Shown here: positions 12,273 through 23,656 of the stretch, in pieces
How positions within the stretch are numbered: position 1 is the first letter of the stretch
Layout: each line of letters starts with the position of its first letter
NCBI GenBank assembly: GCA_012656075.1
Contig: JAAKBF010000137.1
Span: forward strand, 24,874-88,873
DNA: 64,000 nt
Origin: Phytophthora hibernalis
Taxonomy: Eukaryota > Oomycota > Peronosporomycetes > Peronosporales > Peronosporaceae
Direction: 5' to 3'
Notes under the pieces: model-generated
Told to the model about the DNA's origin: nothing
Databases searched by the model: none
What the model saw: only the letters and a program-made list of their open reading frames with translations
Position numbers and translations under genes: made by a program

Positions 12273-13575
12273 ACTTGGATCTGGTCCCTTGGTCAGATCG
12301 TGGCGCAGAGGGCTCGAGATGCAACCTATCTACTGTGGGTGCGGTCAATTGGCGTCTACCTTTTCACTACAAGTACCGGTAGACGGCAGAGGTCGGAATT
12401 AAATCGAACAATACAATAATTAATTGTGTTTTCCAATAAAAATATGTAATATGTATTATTGGGGACCCCACAATAAATAAATACTGCAAAAGTATCTAAT
12501 ACTTTAAGAAATAGCAATCACGGATGGTTGTAGCAGTCGTGCGCCCGTTAATAGATAGGATAAGCGTTACCTCGCAAACACCACCCAGGTGTCATGTGAC
12601 CTGGCGGAGCTCGTGCTACCTACTACATGTATTTCGTTGGTTGGGTCGAAACTGGAAGTTGAATGTAGCCATGCCGAGCTCAAACTTTTGCGCTTCGTGC
12701 AGCAGTGCCCAAAGCGGAATCGCGCTTAGATGTAGTGCATGTAGTAGATTAGCACTACCGGCATAAGCGTTGTAGTTATAACGTTTGTGTATGGAAATCA
12801 GTGGAGAAGCGGTAGGAATTTTGGCTAGCGTTAGCTTGCTTTTTACGTGAACTTCCCAAAAGGTAATTCTGTTGACTAAGCTGCATGCATCAAATATCAG
12901 ATGCAATAAGATCCTTCCACCCGTAAATATGATGCATGCATCAAACCAACAGTACCCGCGTCATTATTCCGACAGGAACGCCTGAGGCGAGAGGAAGAGG
13001 AAGTAGTGGAAGACGCGTTTATGTAACAATACAATTTAAATTGCGGCAATATGTATTATTGCTTCGCCAGGAATTGCAATTTTTATTATTGAGATGAACT
13101 GAATTGGCGGACCTCTGCTAGACGGAGCTCACTTCTTGCGTCACTCGAGTGCAGAGGCAATGATGACCAGCAGTAATTTGACAACAGGTGCTTCACCGCA
13201 ACAGAGAAGTGCACTTCCCAACGTTAGATGCGACTTGCAACTTGAAAGCGAACTACTGTAGCGCTTTCGTCCCACGACGTCCATTGTCAGGGTCGAAGCA
13301 ACAATGATCATGGTCGAGCTCGACTTGAGGCTATGCGAGGCGAGGTGGACTTCAACGGAACCAACCAGGTAAAGACTTCTCCCGACAAGCGATATGGATA
13401 GGAGCGACATCGAGGCTCAATAGCCTCGTGGTGCCAACACTGCAGCTGGGCCTCGACTCGAGTACTGTACGCTACTTGTTGTGCTACCCTCGCGACTCGA
13501 GGGCCTGAAGTACGTCAGTCGAGCTCCTCTCGAGCGGACGATCCCCCAACGGAGCCCTTTGCTACGCGCACTTTG
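12273..13575. other. intergenic region with AT-rich repeat fragments
   Basis: No convincing gene. Two AT-rich stretches (about 12407-12465 and 13024-13070) share AACAATACAAT and AATATGTATTATTG and look like diverged copies of one small element. One TACATGTA lies at 12624-12631, TACCGGTA at 12374-12381 and CTACTGTAG at about 13254. Confidence 0.4.
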
Positions 13576-13910
13576 TAATAATAAGCGACTATGTATAGTT
13601 CTTTTATTGTTGCTGTGGGGCTAGATTCGGTGTTCTTATAGATACCGGTGTATCTATAGATACCGGTGTATCTATAAGAACACCGAATCTAGCCCCACAG
13701 CAACAATAAAAGAACTATACATGTCGTTATGGGTTAGATTCGGTGTTCTTATAGATACACCGGTATCTATAAGAACACCGAATCTAGCCCCACAGCAACA
13801 ATAAAAGAACTATACATAGTCGCTTATTATTAAGCGACTATGTATACACCGGTATCTATAAGAACACCGAATCTAGCCCCACAGCAACAATAAAAGAACT
13901 ATACATAGTC
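13576..13910. repeat. cluster of nested fold-back palindromes (MITE-like)
   Basis: A unit of about 75 nt (tatgtatagttcttttattg through gctgtggggctagattcggtgttcttatagata) appears in forward orientation at about 13590-13650, reversed at about 13660-13722, as a partial forward copy at 13733-13757, reversed at about 13762-13832, then reversed again at about 13850-13909. Units meet at ATACCGGTGTAT cores, so the block can fold into several long hairpins. It sits just outside the hAT target duplication. Confidence 0.8.
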
Positions 13911-13924
13911 TCAGTACTGCAGAT

Positions 13925-15889
13925 CAGGGATCGGAAAATAAAATGTTTTATTTTACGGACAATCGCTTGGCTGCATAATAGTAAGTGCAATACGACACAG
14001 CAAAATAATAAATATTTAGCAATAAAAGTAATATATTGCCAGGAGTGTTCGTTACCTCATCGTTCTTACTCACTCGATTCACTCGACATGAGCGTACCTG
14101 CATTCCACATATCGCTGTTAGCACGAAGGAAGGTAAGCAACTCGAAGTTAGCATCATCCAAACGACCTCGCTGAGGGGTCAGAATCAGCTTGGTCTGCGA
14201 GAACAAGCGCTCACACGCGTTGCTTGTCGGCGGGATTTTCGTCAACAAGGCGTGGTAAGCAGTAGCAGACCTTCCTGATCTGCGTGGGGCAGCGCCGTCC
14301 AGAAAAATAGTCGTCGCGAAGTCCGGAGCTCGGTCCTTCTTGCGCTTCTCTCCGACGACAGGTAGAAGAGTGACGAACCTCGCTACACTTTTAGCCTCAG
14401 CTGGGGAAAGGAGTACAGTTGGCCACCTTGATTACGGCGTTCTCAAAAGTGGGTGAGTGCACGATTTTCGATGCCGGATCAAGGTGGCTCTTCATTTCTG
14501 GGTATCGCTCCAGCAACGAAGTGAATAGGAGCCTGGTGTCCGCCATGGTAGTCGTTTCATCTTGTAGTTTTTTTCAAACACTATCGAGAATGCGTAGATC
14601 CGTATCCAAAGCTGCCAATTTGCGGTTAGCCGACGCAGAAGGGCAAGATCCTCGACAGACCCCACCTTACGGATATCACTCCGGATACGAAGGTACCGTG
14701 TGACCATCTCACGAGTTGACGACCAGCCTGTGGCATTTCTCTTGATCGGGCGCAAATCCGTGAACTTGGCCAGCTTAGCGCTGTTGTTGGGCTGTCGTAG
14801 CTGGATCATCAGCGTGTTGACCTGGTCGAGCTCCGTCTCATAGTGGCCCAGAAAGGCCTGCACTGCCAAATTGAGTCGGTGACTCGCGCAACCAATCAAC
14901 GGCACAGCCAGCCTCGTGGCAATCGAGCGATTGGTGCTACAATTGTCGCCGACGACAAATAAAACCATAGGTATGGTCTTGTTGTAGAGGTCCAAAACCC
15001 GCTTGAAATGGTCGATCTGGACGTCGGCCGTCTGCGAGCCGTCATCGAGCGGCGAAATCGAAACCAATCGCCGTCAGAGATAGCTTCCATGCATATAGAC
15101 GACAAAGATGGCGAGATAGTGCATCGAACCAAGCGTCCATCCGTCGAAAACGATGCCGAACGCCTCACCCATCTCCACTTCAAGAAGTACCTTGCCCAAC
15201 TTTCCTGCAACAAATTGCATTTTCAACTTGACAACCTTGGACGTAGTAGGCGTCAGACGGGACATTGACCGCGTCAATGGGTCGTCAACCTCGCACAGAG
15301 GGTGATTACGCTCAATGACCCAGCGCATCCAGCGGTACAGGTGATCCACCGACTCTGGAACGAACCCAAACGACACGATGGACCCACTTTGAGCACGTAG
15401 GGATGTAGCCATCTCGGTCAGGTAGTCGGGGTGCTTGCTCGCCAGATGAGAGAGGAGGTTGGAGTAGCCAGTTGCTGGGGCCTGCTTGCGTCCGCCGTTG
15501 CAGATTTTGCAGGTATAGCGGTAGTCAGGGCCCTCATCAAAAAGAAGGCGCAGATTTCGGCGCTTGTCGGCATCTTTGGGTGGGGAGGTGAAGGAGCTTG
15601 TTCTGCTTGGGTTGGGGTTTAGCAAGTAAATTGCAAAGTGAGGTGGTAGTACTAGGTACATGCGAGGCCGAAGTGGGGTTATGAGAGTCTCCGCAACGGT
15701 TGGTTCGTGAGGACTCATAATTTTTGACTTAATTTTACTATGTATCCTTTAATTATGTCGTTTCTGGTATTGTATTGGGTATTATTGCCCAATTTTTCAA
15801 TTGGTTTTAAAGAAGAAGGTGCAATAATTAATATTGAGCCCACTGTTATACTTATTACTGCCCAAAAAGTTATTAAATTCCGATCCCTG
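13925..15889 (-). mobile_element. complete hAT-superfamily DNA transposon, 1,965 bp, with 8-bp target site duplication
   Basis: Terminal inverted repeats CAGGGATCGGAA (left, from 13925) and TTCCGATCCCTG (right, ending 15889) bound the element. The flanking 8-mers are identical: CTGCAGAT at 13917-13924 and at 15890-15897, the exact target duplication size of hAT elements. A perfect duplication implies recent insertion. The transposase is on the minus strand. Confidence 0.93.
14066..15718 (-). CDS. hAT transposase, frameshifted
   Basis: Reading from 15718 downward: a BED-type zinc finger region (YTCKICNGGRKQAP with a following LLSHLASKHPDY), an RNase H-like catalytic region (VFDGWT; VLFVVGDNCSTNRS; GCASHRLNLAV), and the C-terminal hAT dimerisation block (PTSNACERLFSQTKLIL) ending at 14066. 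The product is spread over at least three frames, with breaks near 15070 and between about 14250 and 14570. It would cut and paste the surrounding element if the breaks are sequence errors. Confidence 0.85.
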
Positions 15890-15897
15890 CTGCAGAT

Positions 15898-16370
15898 TCA
15901 AAGATCTACAATCGGTTGGAAAGTATGTTTGGGCAGCCAATAAGATCAAACCTTCGTGTACCATCTTTTTCAACTCAAACTTTCCCGCAACAAGACGAAG
16001 GTTTGAGCAGGAGGTGAAGGTTTGACCTGATTGGCTGCTGTGTTTGATTGGGAGAGGAAGACAAGCAGAAGCATCGATCACACCGTCTTCGCCCGCGACT
16101 TCAGTCGTCCTCCTCGTCCATGTCGGACAAATACCAGCCAATAAAAGCGTTCTGGAGACCGACGGGGATCAGCGAGACCCTCACAGTTGAAAGTTGAAGG
16201 TTTGATTAGATTGGTTGGTGATACATACTTACTTTCAACCGTGATAACCACTAGTTTGACAAACATGCACACGGAAAAACGATCTTGATTTGCATTGTTC
16301 GGTTGCAGGGTCTTTCCTGCACTGCTGCTTCAAGCATACACACTCTACATGTACTTCTACGCTGCAGTGC
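15898..16370. other. intergenic region with short related repeats
   Basis: No gene. The phrase GAAGGTTTGA followed by ATTGG recurs with variation (about 15940 inverted, 16015, 16196). TACATGTA lies at 16346-16353, about 20 bp past the stop of FYVE-GAF paralog 3. Confidence 0.4.
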
Positions 16371-18731
16371 TTAGTTAGCTATAAGTTGTTGAGTGGTGCT
16401 CGTCTTAGGAGCTAGCAGGTCCGAGGCCAGCTTGGCAAGTGTCTCCATCGTAGCATAGTCCTTCGTGGAAATACTGTTGTGAGCGACACCGTCGGCAGCA
16501 CAAAGTGATCCCACAATTTCTCCGGTTGGTGCTCGCAACGGAAACCCGCGTAGAACTTGACTCCGAGCTCTTCCACGCACGGCATCTGCGCAAAACGCAT
16601 GTCACGCTGCGGGTTCTTCACCACGAACGGTTTCTCCGCGTACACGGCGTGCATGCACATGTTCTCGTTGCGAGGCAGGTGGTGTGCCTCCTCTGGCAGG
16701 TTGTAGTTGCCAATGGCATGGAATTGCTCGTCGTCCACCATCGAAACGAAGCCGATCGGACACGCGAGGCGTTCGGCTGCCACCTGCGCGATCATATTCA
16801 GCGCCGAGCGATCGTAGTCTGTCTTCAACGCGCCGCACTTGTTGATAAAATCGATGCGACGGGAGTCCTTGTGCGCGTCAGGCATCGGTGGCAGTGGGTG
16901 GTCTTCGTTTGCGACCTTAGCCCCATCGAACTGGTACTGGTAGTCTCTTGTGCGGTCGTTCACCTCGCACGCGTCCACAGTGTACTTGAGTCGCGACTTG
17001 ACCAACTCCTGGGTCACGTGGCTCTCGACGCTCTCCAACACGCGCTGCGACTGTGTTTTCCTCTTCTTTTTCGTTGTGGTATTGACTTGGTTTCGCGTGT
17101 TGCTGCTGCTAGGAAGCTTCACGAGTTTACGGTTCGAGGATGAAGACGAACTCGCAGGGCTTTCAACGAGACGACCAAGCATCTCGAGTGCGCGACTACG
17201 CGTCTCCGGGTCTTCGGAGCACAACTGACCGGTAAGGTCGTCCATATCGGACTCCGACGACAAGTCATCGTTGGTCGTGGAGCTTGAGCTGGAGCTCTCC
17301 CAGGCGTCAGGAGGAGCTTCCACTAGAATGAGGCCTAGTGCTGGTAGCAGGTCTTCGTCGTCGAACTTACAGGCGTCCACCCGCACTACACACAGAACAC
17401 AGCAGCGGTTCTTGCGGACTTCGCCGACTCGAGCCTCCACCTCGTAGAGCTGAGAACAGTCTCCACAGACCATGTGACCGCAGAGCTGGCAGTAGAAGTC
17501 TCGACGGAAGAAGTGGAAGGTCTTGGTGCAGATCGAGCAACGCTTCTCCAGCAACGGATCCGCGTACTCCTTGGGGAAGTAAATGAACGACTGGAAACCA
17601 AAGCGTCGACGTCGGATCACCCGTTCAAAGTGGGCGACCGACTCAGTGAGCGCTCGCATGACGTGACGCGCCTCGGGGTTCATCAGTGCTGAACGACGAC
17701 GACCCAAGTCTGCTGCATGAATCGTAGCCGCTGCCTCGCGCTTCTTGGCCACCGATGCAGCTCGGTGTTTGCCACTTTCATCACGAAAGGCCGATGATGG
17801 TCGATCAGAGGCGTAGGCATGCACGAATATCCGAGTAGTCTGTCGGTTGCTACCGCCCGGACGCGGTGTGAACTGTAGATCAAAGCTGACGGCGATGTGG
17901 TCGATTTGGCGGCGCAGCGCGGACCGCTCCGAGCTGGGGATCACTTGATCATGAACGGACTTGGGCACGGTTTTCATGACGTGCACCGCGCGGTTCTGAC
18001 CTGGGTACTGGTGCGTGCACGTGGAAAACACGAGCTGCTGCGAATGTTTGTGGCGAGACCGGAACTGCATTTGCAAAGTGGCACTGGGACGCAGCGTAGC
18101 CGACGTGATTGTGATCACTCCTTGTTGTGGGGTCTCCCCATTTCCATTGTCTACTGGAGCTCGTGTCTGCTCTTGAGAGTTGGTGCCGAACGCCACACGT
18201 TGGTGGAACAGCACGTCGCCCTTCTTGAACTTCTTCCCACACAGAGCTTTCATGGTGGTGTCGTAGGCGTTGGAGTCTTGATGCAGCAGCACACTCAACG
18301 CTTCGTTCAAGTGGCACTGCAGCTCCGTCTTGGCCACCATTGCATGCAAAATGTCGAGGTCGTCGTCCAGGTCTACGGGGGCGTAGTTGGGCTCCATCTC
18401 TGCGATCTCCACTCCTCCTTTGACGTTGCGTCGCTTCCATCGTGCACCTTTCACACCGTTGAGCACAGCCGAATGCAGCTTTGGAATCGTCGCGAGGATA
18501 TCGTCGCAGATCTCCTGGTCCGAGAACACCAATGTCTGTCGGAAGTCGTGCGTGCTGCGCACTACCAAACCATTGGCGTCTTCGCCGAAAGCGACCGACC
18601 GGGTGCCGGACTCGGTGACGCTGTAGTCGTCTTCGGACGGAGGTATTGACTGCCCGATTCGTGGTCGGGGTGTGCGGATAGCTCCACGGGTCCTTGGAGC
18701 TCAATTGATCTTTGAGGTTTCGACTGCTCAT
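16371..18731 (-). CDS. FYVE-like zinc finger - GAF domain protein (paralog 3), two frameshifts
   Basis: I place the start at 18731 because MSSRNLKDQLSS matches the MSSR start of paralog 2; the main frame is entered after a break near 18640. Conserved N-terminal region (FSDQEICDDILATIPKLHSAV), FYVE-type finger (CSICTKTFHFFRRDFYCQLCGHMVC), Ser/Asp-rich linker, basic segment (TTKKKRKTQSQ) and GAF domain (CPIGFVSMVDDEQFHAIG). A second break at 16545-16547 (CCC run) moves the last third of the GAF domain into the frame ending at 16371. About 785 codons when continuous. Here FYVE and GAF sit in one uninterrupted frame, which proves that the fusion is real in this family. Confidence 0.82.
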
Positions 18732-19754
18732 CGCTGCGTTGGAATAGTCGAATTGAGCTGCACCTGTCCGATTTGCAAATGGTGGTTGGGGTGAGCTCTT
18801 GACATGTGAACGAGGGAGCCCAATTGATCCGGTCATGCGTTGAAGAGTTCACTTCGCTCAGATAGGATTGATCGTCGACACGAAATGATTCATCGACGGT
18901 GTGCACTGACGCTGGCGTGCGGTGGAACTCAGTGACAGATTGACCGCTTCTCCATCCAGATGGCCGCAAGAGACCGGTTCCCCTAGCACTACATGTAGCG
19001 AAAACAATGGTTTTGGACTTGCTACTTTGTGTTTTTTAGTTGTCGACTCTTCGCTTTGGACTTCGAGACCAGAATGGAGAGGATAGCCCCGTGGTATCGA
19101 GTTGACCTTCTTGGCAAGAAGTTCTTGCCTTACAAACAAACGTGGCTCTTGAAGACTGACTCATGTAGTCAATTGAGTTGCTCAAAGTTTTCTGGCGGCG
19201 TACTGTAGTGTGCAACGCTTCTATCGGAACCACGTCGCCCTTACATTAAGGTACGTGTAGACGACTCCCATGCATGCAGCCGCGGGCTGACGTATTCGTC
19301 GTGTTTACTTGGATATTCTGTCCGACAATTCAAGATTTGAGTTGTCGCCGTGAGTAAATTTCCCAAAAAAGAATGGGTCTTCTCGCGCGTCTCAGCTGGT
19401 TTCAGACATGAGGAAGTCGAATTCATTATCCAGATCGGTGTGAACTGTTGTTTGATTAATCGCTGAAATTTATGAACCTAATTTTTACTTTAGTACTCAG
19501 TACCTACGATTATAGCGCATGGAGGATTTTTACGACGACAATTTGTGAACTACTGTAGTATAACTGGAAAGTGCACAGTAATTTTAACAAACCGGTCTTT
19601 GAGGGAAAGCTCTTCATGAAAAAAACTCGTAGTATCTTTGCGATGGGCAGGCATACTAACGCGAAAGGATTTCCGAATGAAGAGATATCTCATGGATAGA
19701 CAACTAGCTACATTGAGATTTGTTTCTAGCTTTAGAGTTCTCGGCTGAGATCGC
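18732..19754. other. intergenic region
   Basis: Upstream of FYVE-GAF paralog 3 and downstream of the hydrolase gene. No coding signal recognised. TACATGTA at 18990-18997, GTACTGTAG at about 19201 and CTACTGTAG at about 19550. Confidence 0.4.
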
Positions 19755-21933
19755 CTAGACGAACTCTCGAGTGATTTCTTTCTCCCAGTTCTTCTCAAAG
19801 AAAATTTCATCGTTCAGACGCACTATCATGTGATCTTTGAGAAGGAAAGTGGTGGCATCTGAAGCCATGGAGCTGTCCGTCTCAACGTTGACCTTCCACG
19901 GCAGTACTGGATGCTCAGCGAAGTCGATCCGCTCCAATTTCACCTTATCGTTTTGCGTAGCAGCAGCTACTTCATGCGGAAACTTGGCGAGGATCTGACT
20001 GTGCTCACTTGGTGTTAGCTTCTCGTACGTAAGTGTTCGCTGAATACTAGCACGGGGATGCAGACACTGCGCATCGATCGTGTAAGTCTTGGTCGCTGTT
20101 TCTTCCATAGCAATTCCCTCGTCAACCAGCAAGTCCTTGCCTTGGTCTTCTTTGACTACCAGACGCTGCAAAGGCTGAGACGAATCCGTTTCCGAGAGCA
20201 CCAATGACAGGTGACGCTCCAGGGGTGGAGCCTCCCGCAACGAAATTGTGCGAGACGGCGTACCCGCCTCAACAGGATAATCTTTTGCAGGACAGAAAGC
20301 AGTATTATCTGGGCTTTCAGGCAAAATCGGGAGCTTCACGACGTTCGCTTCATCAAATGAGACCGTTAGCACGACTGGTTCAGGTGACGGCCACACCATG
20401 GGCCAATAATTCGGAGTGAGTGACAGCACCAGTTTGTGTCCCGTACGAATCGTGTACGCGCACGCATTGAGCTGCCAGTCCACACGAGTACTCTCACTGA
20501 TAGGCATGTGTTTCAATTGTTCCAGCTTGTGACCGTGACGATGGCTCAGATTCAAAACACCGCGTGTGATCAACGTTGATTTCCCGAAGGTGAAACATCA
20601 CTCAAACGAGCCATAAGGAGCGCTTGAGGCTTGTTCGACTTCACAAACAAACTCATTTCAGGGCGTCCAACGATCTCAATATCCCCTCTCAGCGGATCCG
20701 TAGACCAAGTGGTGGCAACTGCGTCTTCACTCGTTTGATTGCCCGGCATGTCTTCTCCACCAAACGAGAGCCACTCCCCGCTCCACGCGCCTTGCAGGCT
20801 GTTCAAGCCGATCAAGCGTTCATCAGAACTAGGCGGCTCCGCCTTAGCCTGCAACTTGTAACCTTCACTTGAACAGTAAAACACCACAAACGTCTGCTCT
20901 AACTCCTGAACATCCTCCACTGCGCGCCATTTTCCAGGATACTCTAGAATCCTAGCCGTCGGGTTGTCAATCGCGTCCTTGACGAAAAGTTGTAAATCCG
21001 GGAATTGAGCAGCCGACTCGTCCATCTTACCATTGAGCGAGTGCTCCCACCATTGTCGACACATTTCGAGAAACCCGATTTGGGGTCCGGGTGTTGCGTG
21101 GTTCGGCCAGTTGTGACTCCACGGCCCGACCACTCCCCTGCTCGAACCTTTCACCCCTTGATCAACCTCGCCACCGCATTGAAATATCCGTCATTCCATC
21201 CTCCGATCTCCAACACCGGACATTTTACAGTGTCGTACGACTCACAAACGGAACCTTGTTCCCAAAATTCGTCTCGAGTTTGATGATCGAGCCATTCATG
21301 TAACCACGGGAACTGCTTATCGAGTCTCTTTTTCCAGTGCGATTTCCACTCTACCTCGGACCCTACGGTCTCCGGTGCCATTGGTAGGGCGTTGAGACTG
21401 AACATGACAGTGGCCCAACTCAGTGCTTCGGAACCTAAAATTGCACCTCCCATGTAGTGCACATCGTCGGTATACCGGTCGTCAGTGGAGTAGAGCGAGA
21501 CTACCCCACGTAGAGCAGGTGGAGCCATTGCAGCCAATTGTAAACCATTGAAACCTCCCCAGCTCTTACCGAAGATACCCACTCTACCGGAACTCCAGCT
21601 CTGATTGGCGAGCCAGTCGATGACCTTCACTCCATCTTGAAGTTCCTCAGGAGTGTATTCACCGTAACAGTGACCTTCACTATTCCCCGACCCGCGAATG
21701 TCGACCCGGGCCACTGCAAACCCGCGTTGCGCCAGCCACACGTGGTTGGTGGCGTCGCGAGTGGATGTCCAGTCTGATTTACGGTACGGAATGTACTCGA
21801 GCACCACCGAAAACTTGGTTGAGGTGGTTGACGTCTTAGGTAACCAGATCCTGGCGGACAAACGCGTGGAATCGTCCACAGGGATCCACACGTTCTCCAA
21901 AACTTGCACTTCCGAGATGGTTGGAGGCGCCAT
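19755..21933 (-). CDS. CocE/NonD family alpha/beta hydrolase (X-Pro dipeptidyl-peptidase-like), two frameshifts
   Basis: Serine hydrolase of the CocE/NonD (peptidase S15-like) superfamily, about 725 residues; the natural substrate (ester, amide or peptide) cannot be told. Start ATG at 21933 (MAPPTISEVQVLENVWIP). Family features in order: oxyanion/Tyr region EYIPYRKSDW, nucleophile elbow GKSWGGFN, catalytic Asp in GGWNDGYFNA, catalytic His in GPWSHNW, then the C-terminal beta-rich domain (RGVLNLSHR). Frames switch at 21153-21156 (CCCC run) and at 20580-20585 (CCC run); one added base at each gives an uninterrupted family-like protein. No signal peptide, so probably cytosolic. Head-to-head with TAF10. 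Confidence 0.87.
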
Positions 21934-22213
21934 GATCAGCTCAAAGGGAGGTCTCGAGTCACGAAGTGACACAAAAACAAGTTGTTGTCAGGTATCAGTA
22001 TGCTTACGAGCACTCAAGCCAAAGCGATAAGTATTATAACGTATGGCACACACTTATTATCAAAGGTATCTTAGTAACATCAAGTCTAAATAACATAACC
22101 TCTTGAAGTCGATAAAGCCAACCAAATGGATCTAACAGGGTATAGAGTATTCGAGTTTCGTCACTCATCTGAAAAGAGTGCCATCTACAATTTAGTCTCT
22201 AATTCTTCCTACG
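21934..22213. promoter_or_regulatory. 280-bp bidirectional promoter region
   Basis: The hydrolase (minus) and TAF10 (plus) start only 280 bp apart, so both promoters must lie here. The centre is AT-rich (about 22040-22110). No sharper element is claimed. Confidence 0.5.
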
Positions 22214-22670
22214 ATGGCGGAGACGGCGCACCTGGACGCGTTCCTGGCGGCCATGACGCAGTACTCGCCGACGGTTCCGGACGAGCTGGTGGAGTTCTAT
22301 CTGCAGCAAGCAGGCTTCTCCACCAACGACGTGCGCGTGTACGTCTTCCGCCCCTCCTTCCTGTCTAAAAACTACTTTAAAACTGACCTTAATTCCACGC
22401 AGCACTCGGATGATCTCCTTGGCGGCACACAAGCTGCTGCTGGACGTGACGCACGACGCCATGCAGTACCAGCGCATCCGGTCTCAAGGTAGTTCAGCCA
22501 CGTCATCAGCTGCAGCTTTGGCAGCTATGCAGACACAGGAAGGAGCTGCTCCCAGTGGCTCTCGAGCTGTTCTGACTATGGAGGACCTGGCAGCCAGTTT
22601 GAAGGAGTACGGAGTGAACATCTGCAGACCTGAGTACGTGAGCGACGTGGCGGAGGACCCCATGGCTTAA
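22214..22670 (+). CDS. TAF10: TFIID/SAGA subunit TAF10, one intron
   Basis: Histone-fold subunit of general transcription factor TFIID and of SAGA. Exon 1 is 22214-22338 (MAETAHLDAFLAAMTQYSPTV...YLQQAGF), the intron is 22339-22402 (GTACGT...ACGCAG, 64 nt), and exon 2 is 22403-22670. Splicing in this phase joins NDVRV to TRMISLAAHKLLLDV, the diagnostic TAF10 block (compare DPRIIRLISLAAQK in animals), and the C-terminus LTMEDLAASLKEYGVNICRPEY matches the family end. About 130 residues, close to the minimal TAF10 core. No frameshift. Confidence 0.93.
22339..22402 (+). other. TAF10 intron
   Basis: 64-nt GT-AG intron with a strong GTACGT donor. The reading frame across it matches the conserved TAF10 core. 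Confidence 0.85.
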
Positions 22671-22708
22671 GAGAAAGAGTCTTCTTGTTCTAAGGACTGT
22701 GATCTTCT

Positions 22709-23656
22709 CTACAGCTCTTCGTGCTCGTCCACAGGCACGTCCTTCTCCACCTTACGGTTCTTCTTCTTGCCAGCCTTCTTCTTGTCGCCGAGGTCGGCCT
22801 CTGCGTTCTTTACGACGTCATCCATGAAGTTGGTCTTGTGCGGGTCGGACTTGAGCGCCTTCGGGTACTTCTTGAGTAGTCGCAGGAACATGGTGGGCTC
22901 CTGTCCCTTGTACTTCTTCAGCAACGTGTCGATCGCCTCGTCCTCCAGCTCTTGTTCGGGAGCATTGTTCTCCTCGAGAAAGTACACGAGCCGCTCACGA
23001 GTGGTCTCCGCGACCTTGTCCGTCGGCACACAGTCGCAGGCCTCCTTCTGGGCGTCTTGATATGCTGGACAGGCAATCATCTAGCAGGAACAAAAGAGGT
23101 AAGTAACGGGAACACGTGACCAAGAACCGAGAGCGATTGCAGACGCACATTGGCGCCAATGTAAAAGATCTTGGCCGTGGAGAAGCACTCGTCGCGTTTG
23201 TTGGGGTCCTGGATCTCCTTGCACCTGCTCTTCATGCACTTCTGCAGCCGCTTCTCGCAGTTTCCTTGGGCATGCCGCACGTGCTGTAACACTGCGTCAT
23301 CAGCACGAAGCGTCGTTAGTCACCATAGTCTCTCTTGTCTTCAAGGCAGTGGAACGCACCGCGTCGTGCCAATCGCAGCATTCCTGGAAGTCTGCACTCG
23401 TGCTGATGGGCATGCCGGACGTACCGCAGCCATTGGCCGTGAACTCAAAGTCCCTGCAATGAAGTTAAGACAAATGTAGCCATGTTCATTGACACAAATT
23501 GCTGACTCACTTGACTGGGGCTGGGGCTCGCTTCGGACGGCATGTGAAGGGCTCGCACGGCTGAGCGTAGCTGGTGAGGTCGGGGAAGTCGAAGGAGGCG
23601 TTTGCACAGCCAATTGAGAGCGCGCAGCCGAGCAGCAGCGTACGAGATGGCAGCAT
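22709..23656 (-). CDS. group XII-like phospholipase A2 with signal peptide and C-terminal HEEL, four exons
   Basis: Exons (minus): 23511-23656, 23360-23453, 23149-23291, 22709-23080, all with GT-AG borders. The signal peptide MLPSRTLLLGCALSIGCANA is followed by Cys-rich sequence. The catalytic motif ECCDWHDA|CYSTCG carries the His-Asp pair of PLA2, with the exon junction between Ala and Cys, and a glycine-rich Ca-loop-like NGCGTSG precedes it. Conserved Cys pairs continue through CPAYQDAQKEACDC. After the PLA2 core comes a roughly 85-residue helical, Lys-rich extension that ends in HEEL, a variant of the H/KDEL retrieval signal, so the product is probably held in the ER lumen. Exon 3 is out of frame near 23265 (GG run, one base short). 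Convergent with TAF10. Confidence 0.82.

Noticed and set aside
16505..18649. Long open frames antisense to FYVE-GAF paralog 3 (and similar ones opposite paralogs 1-2 and the FYVE-START genes)
   Set aside because: They mirror the codon structure of the real genes, have no domains, and are not kept in the paralogs.
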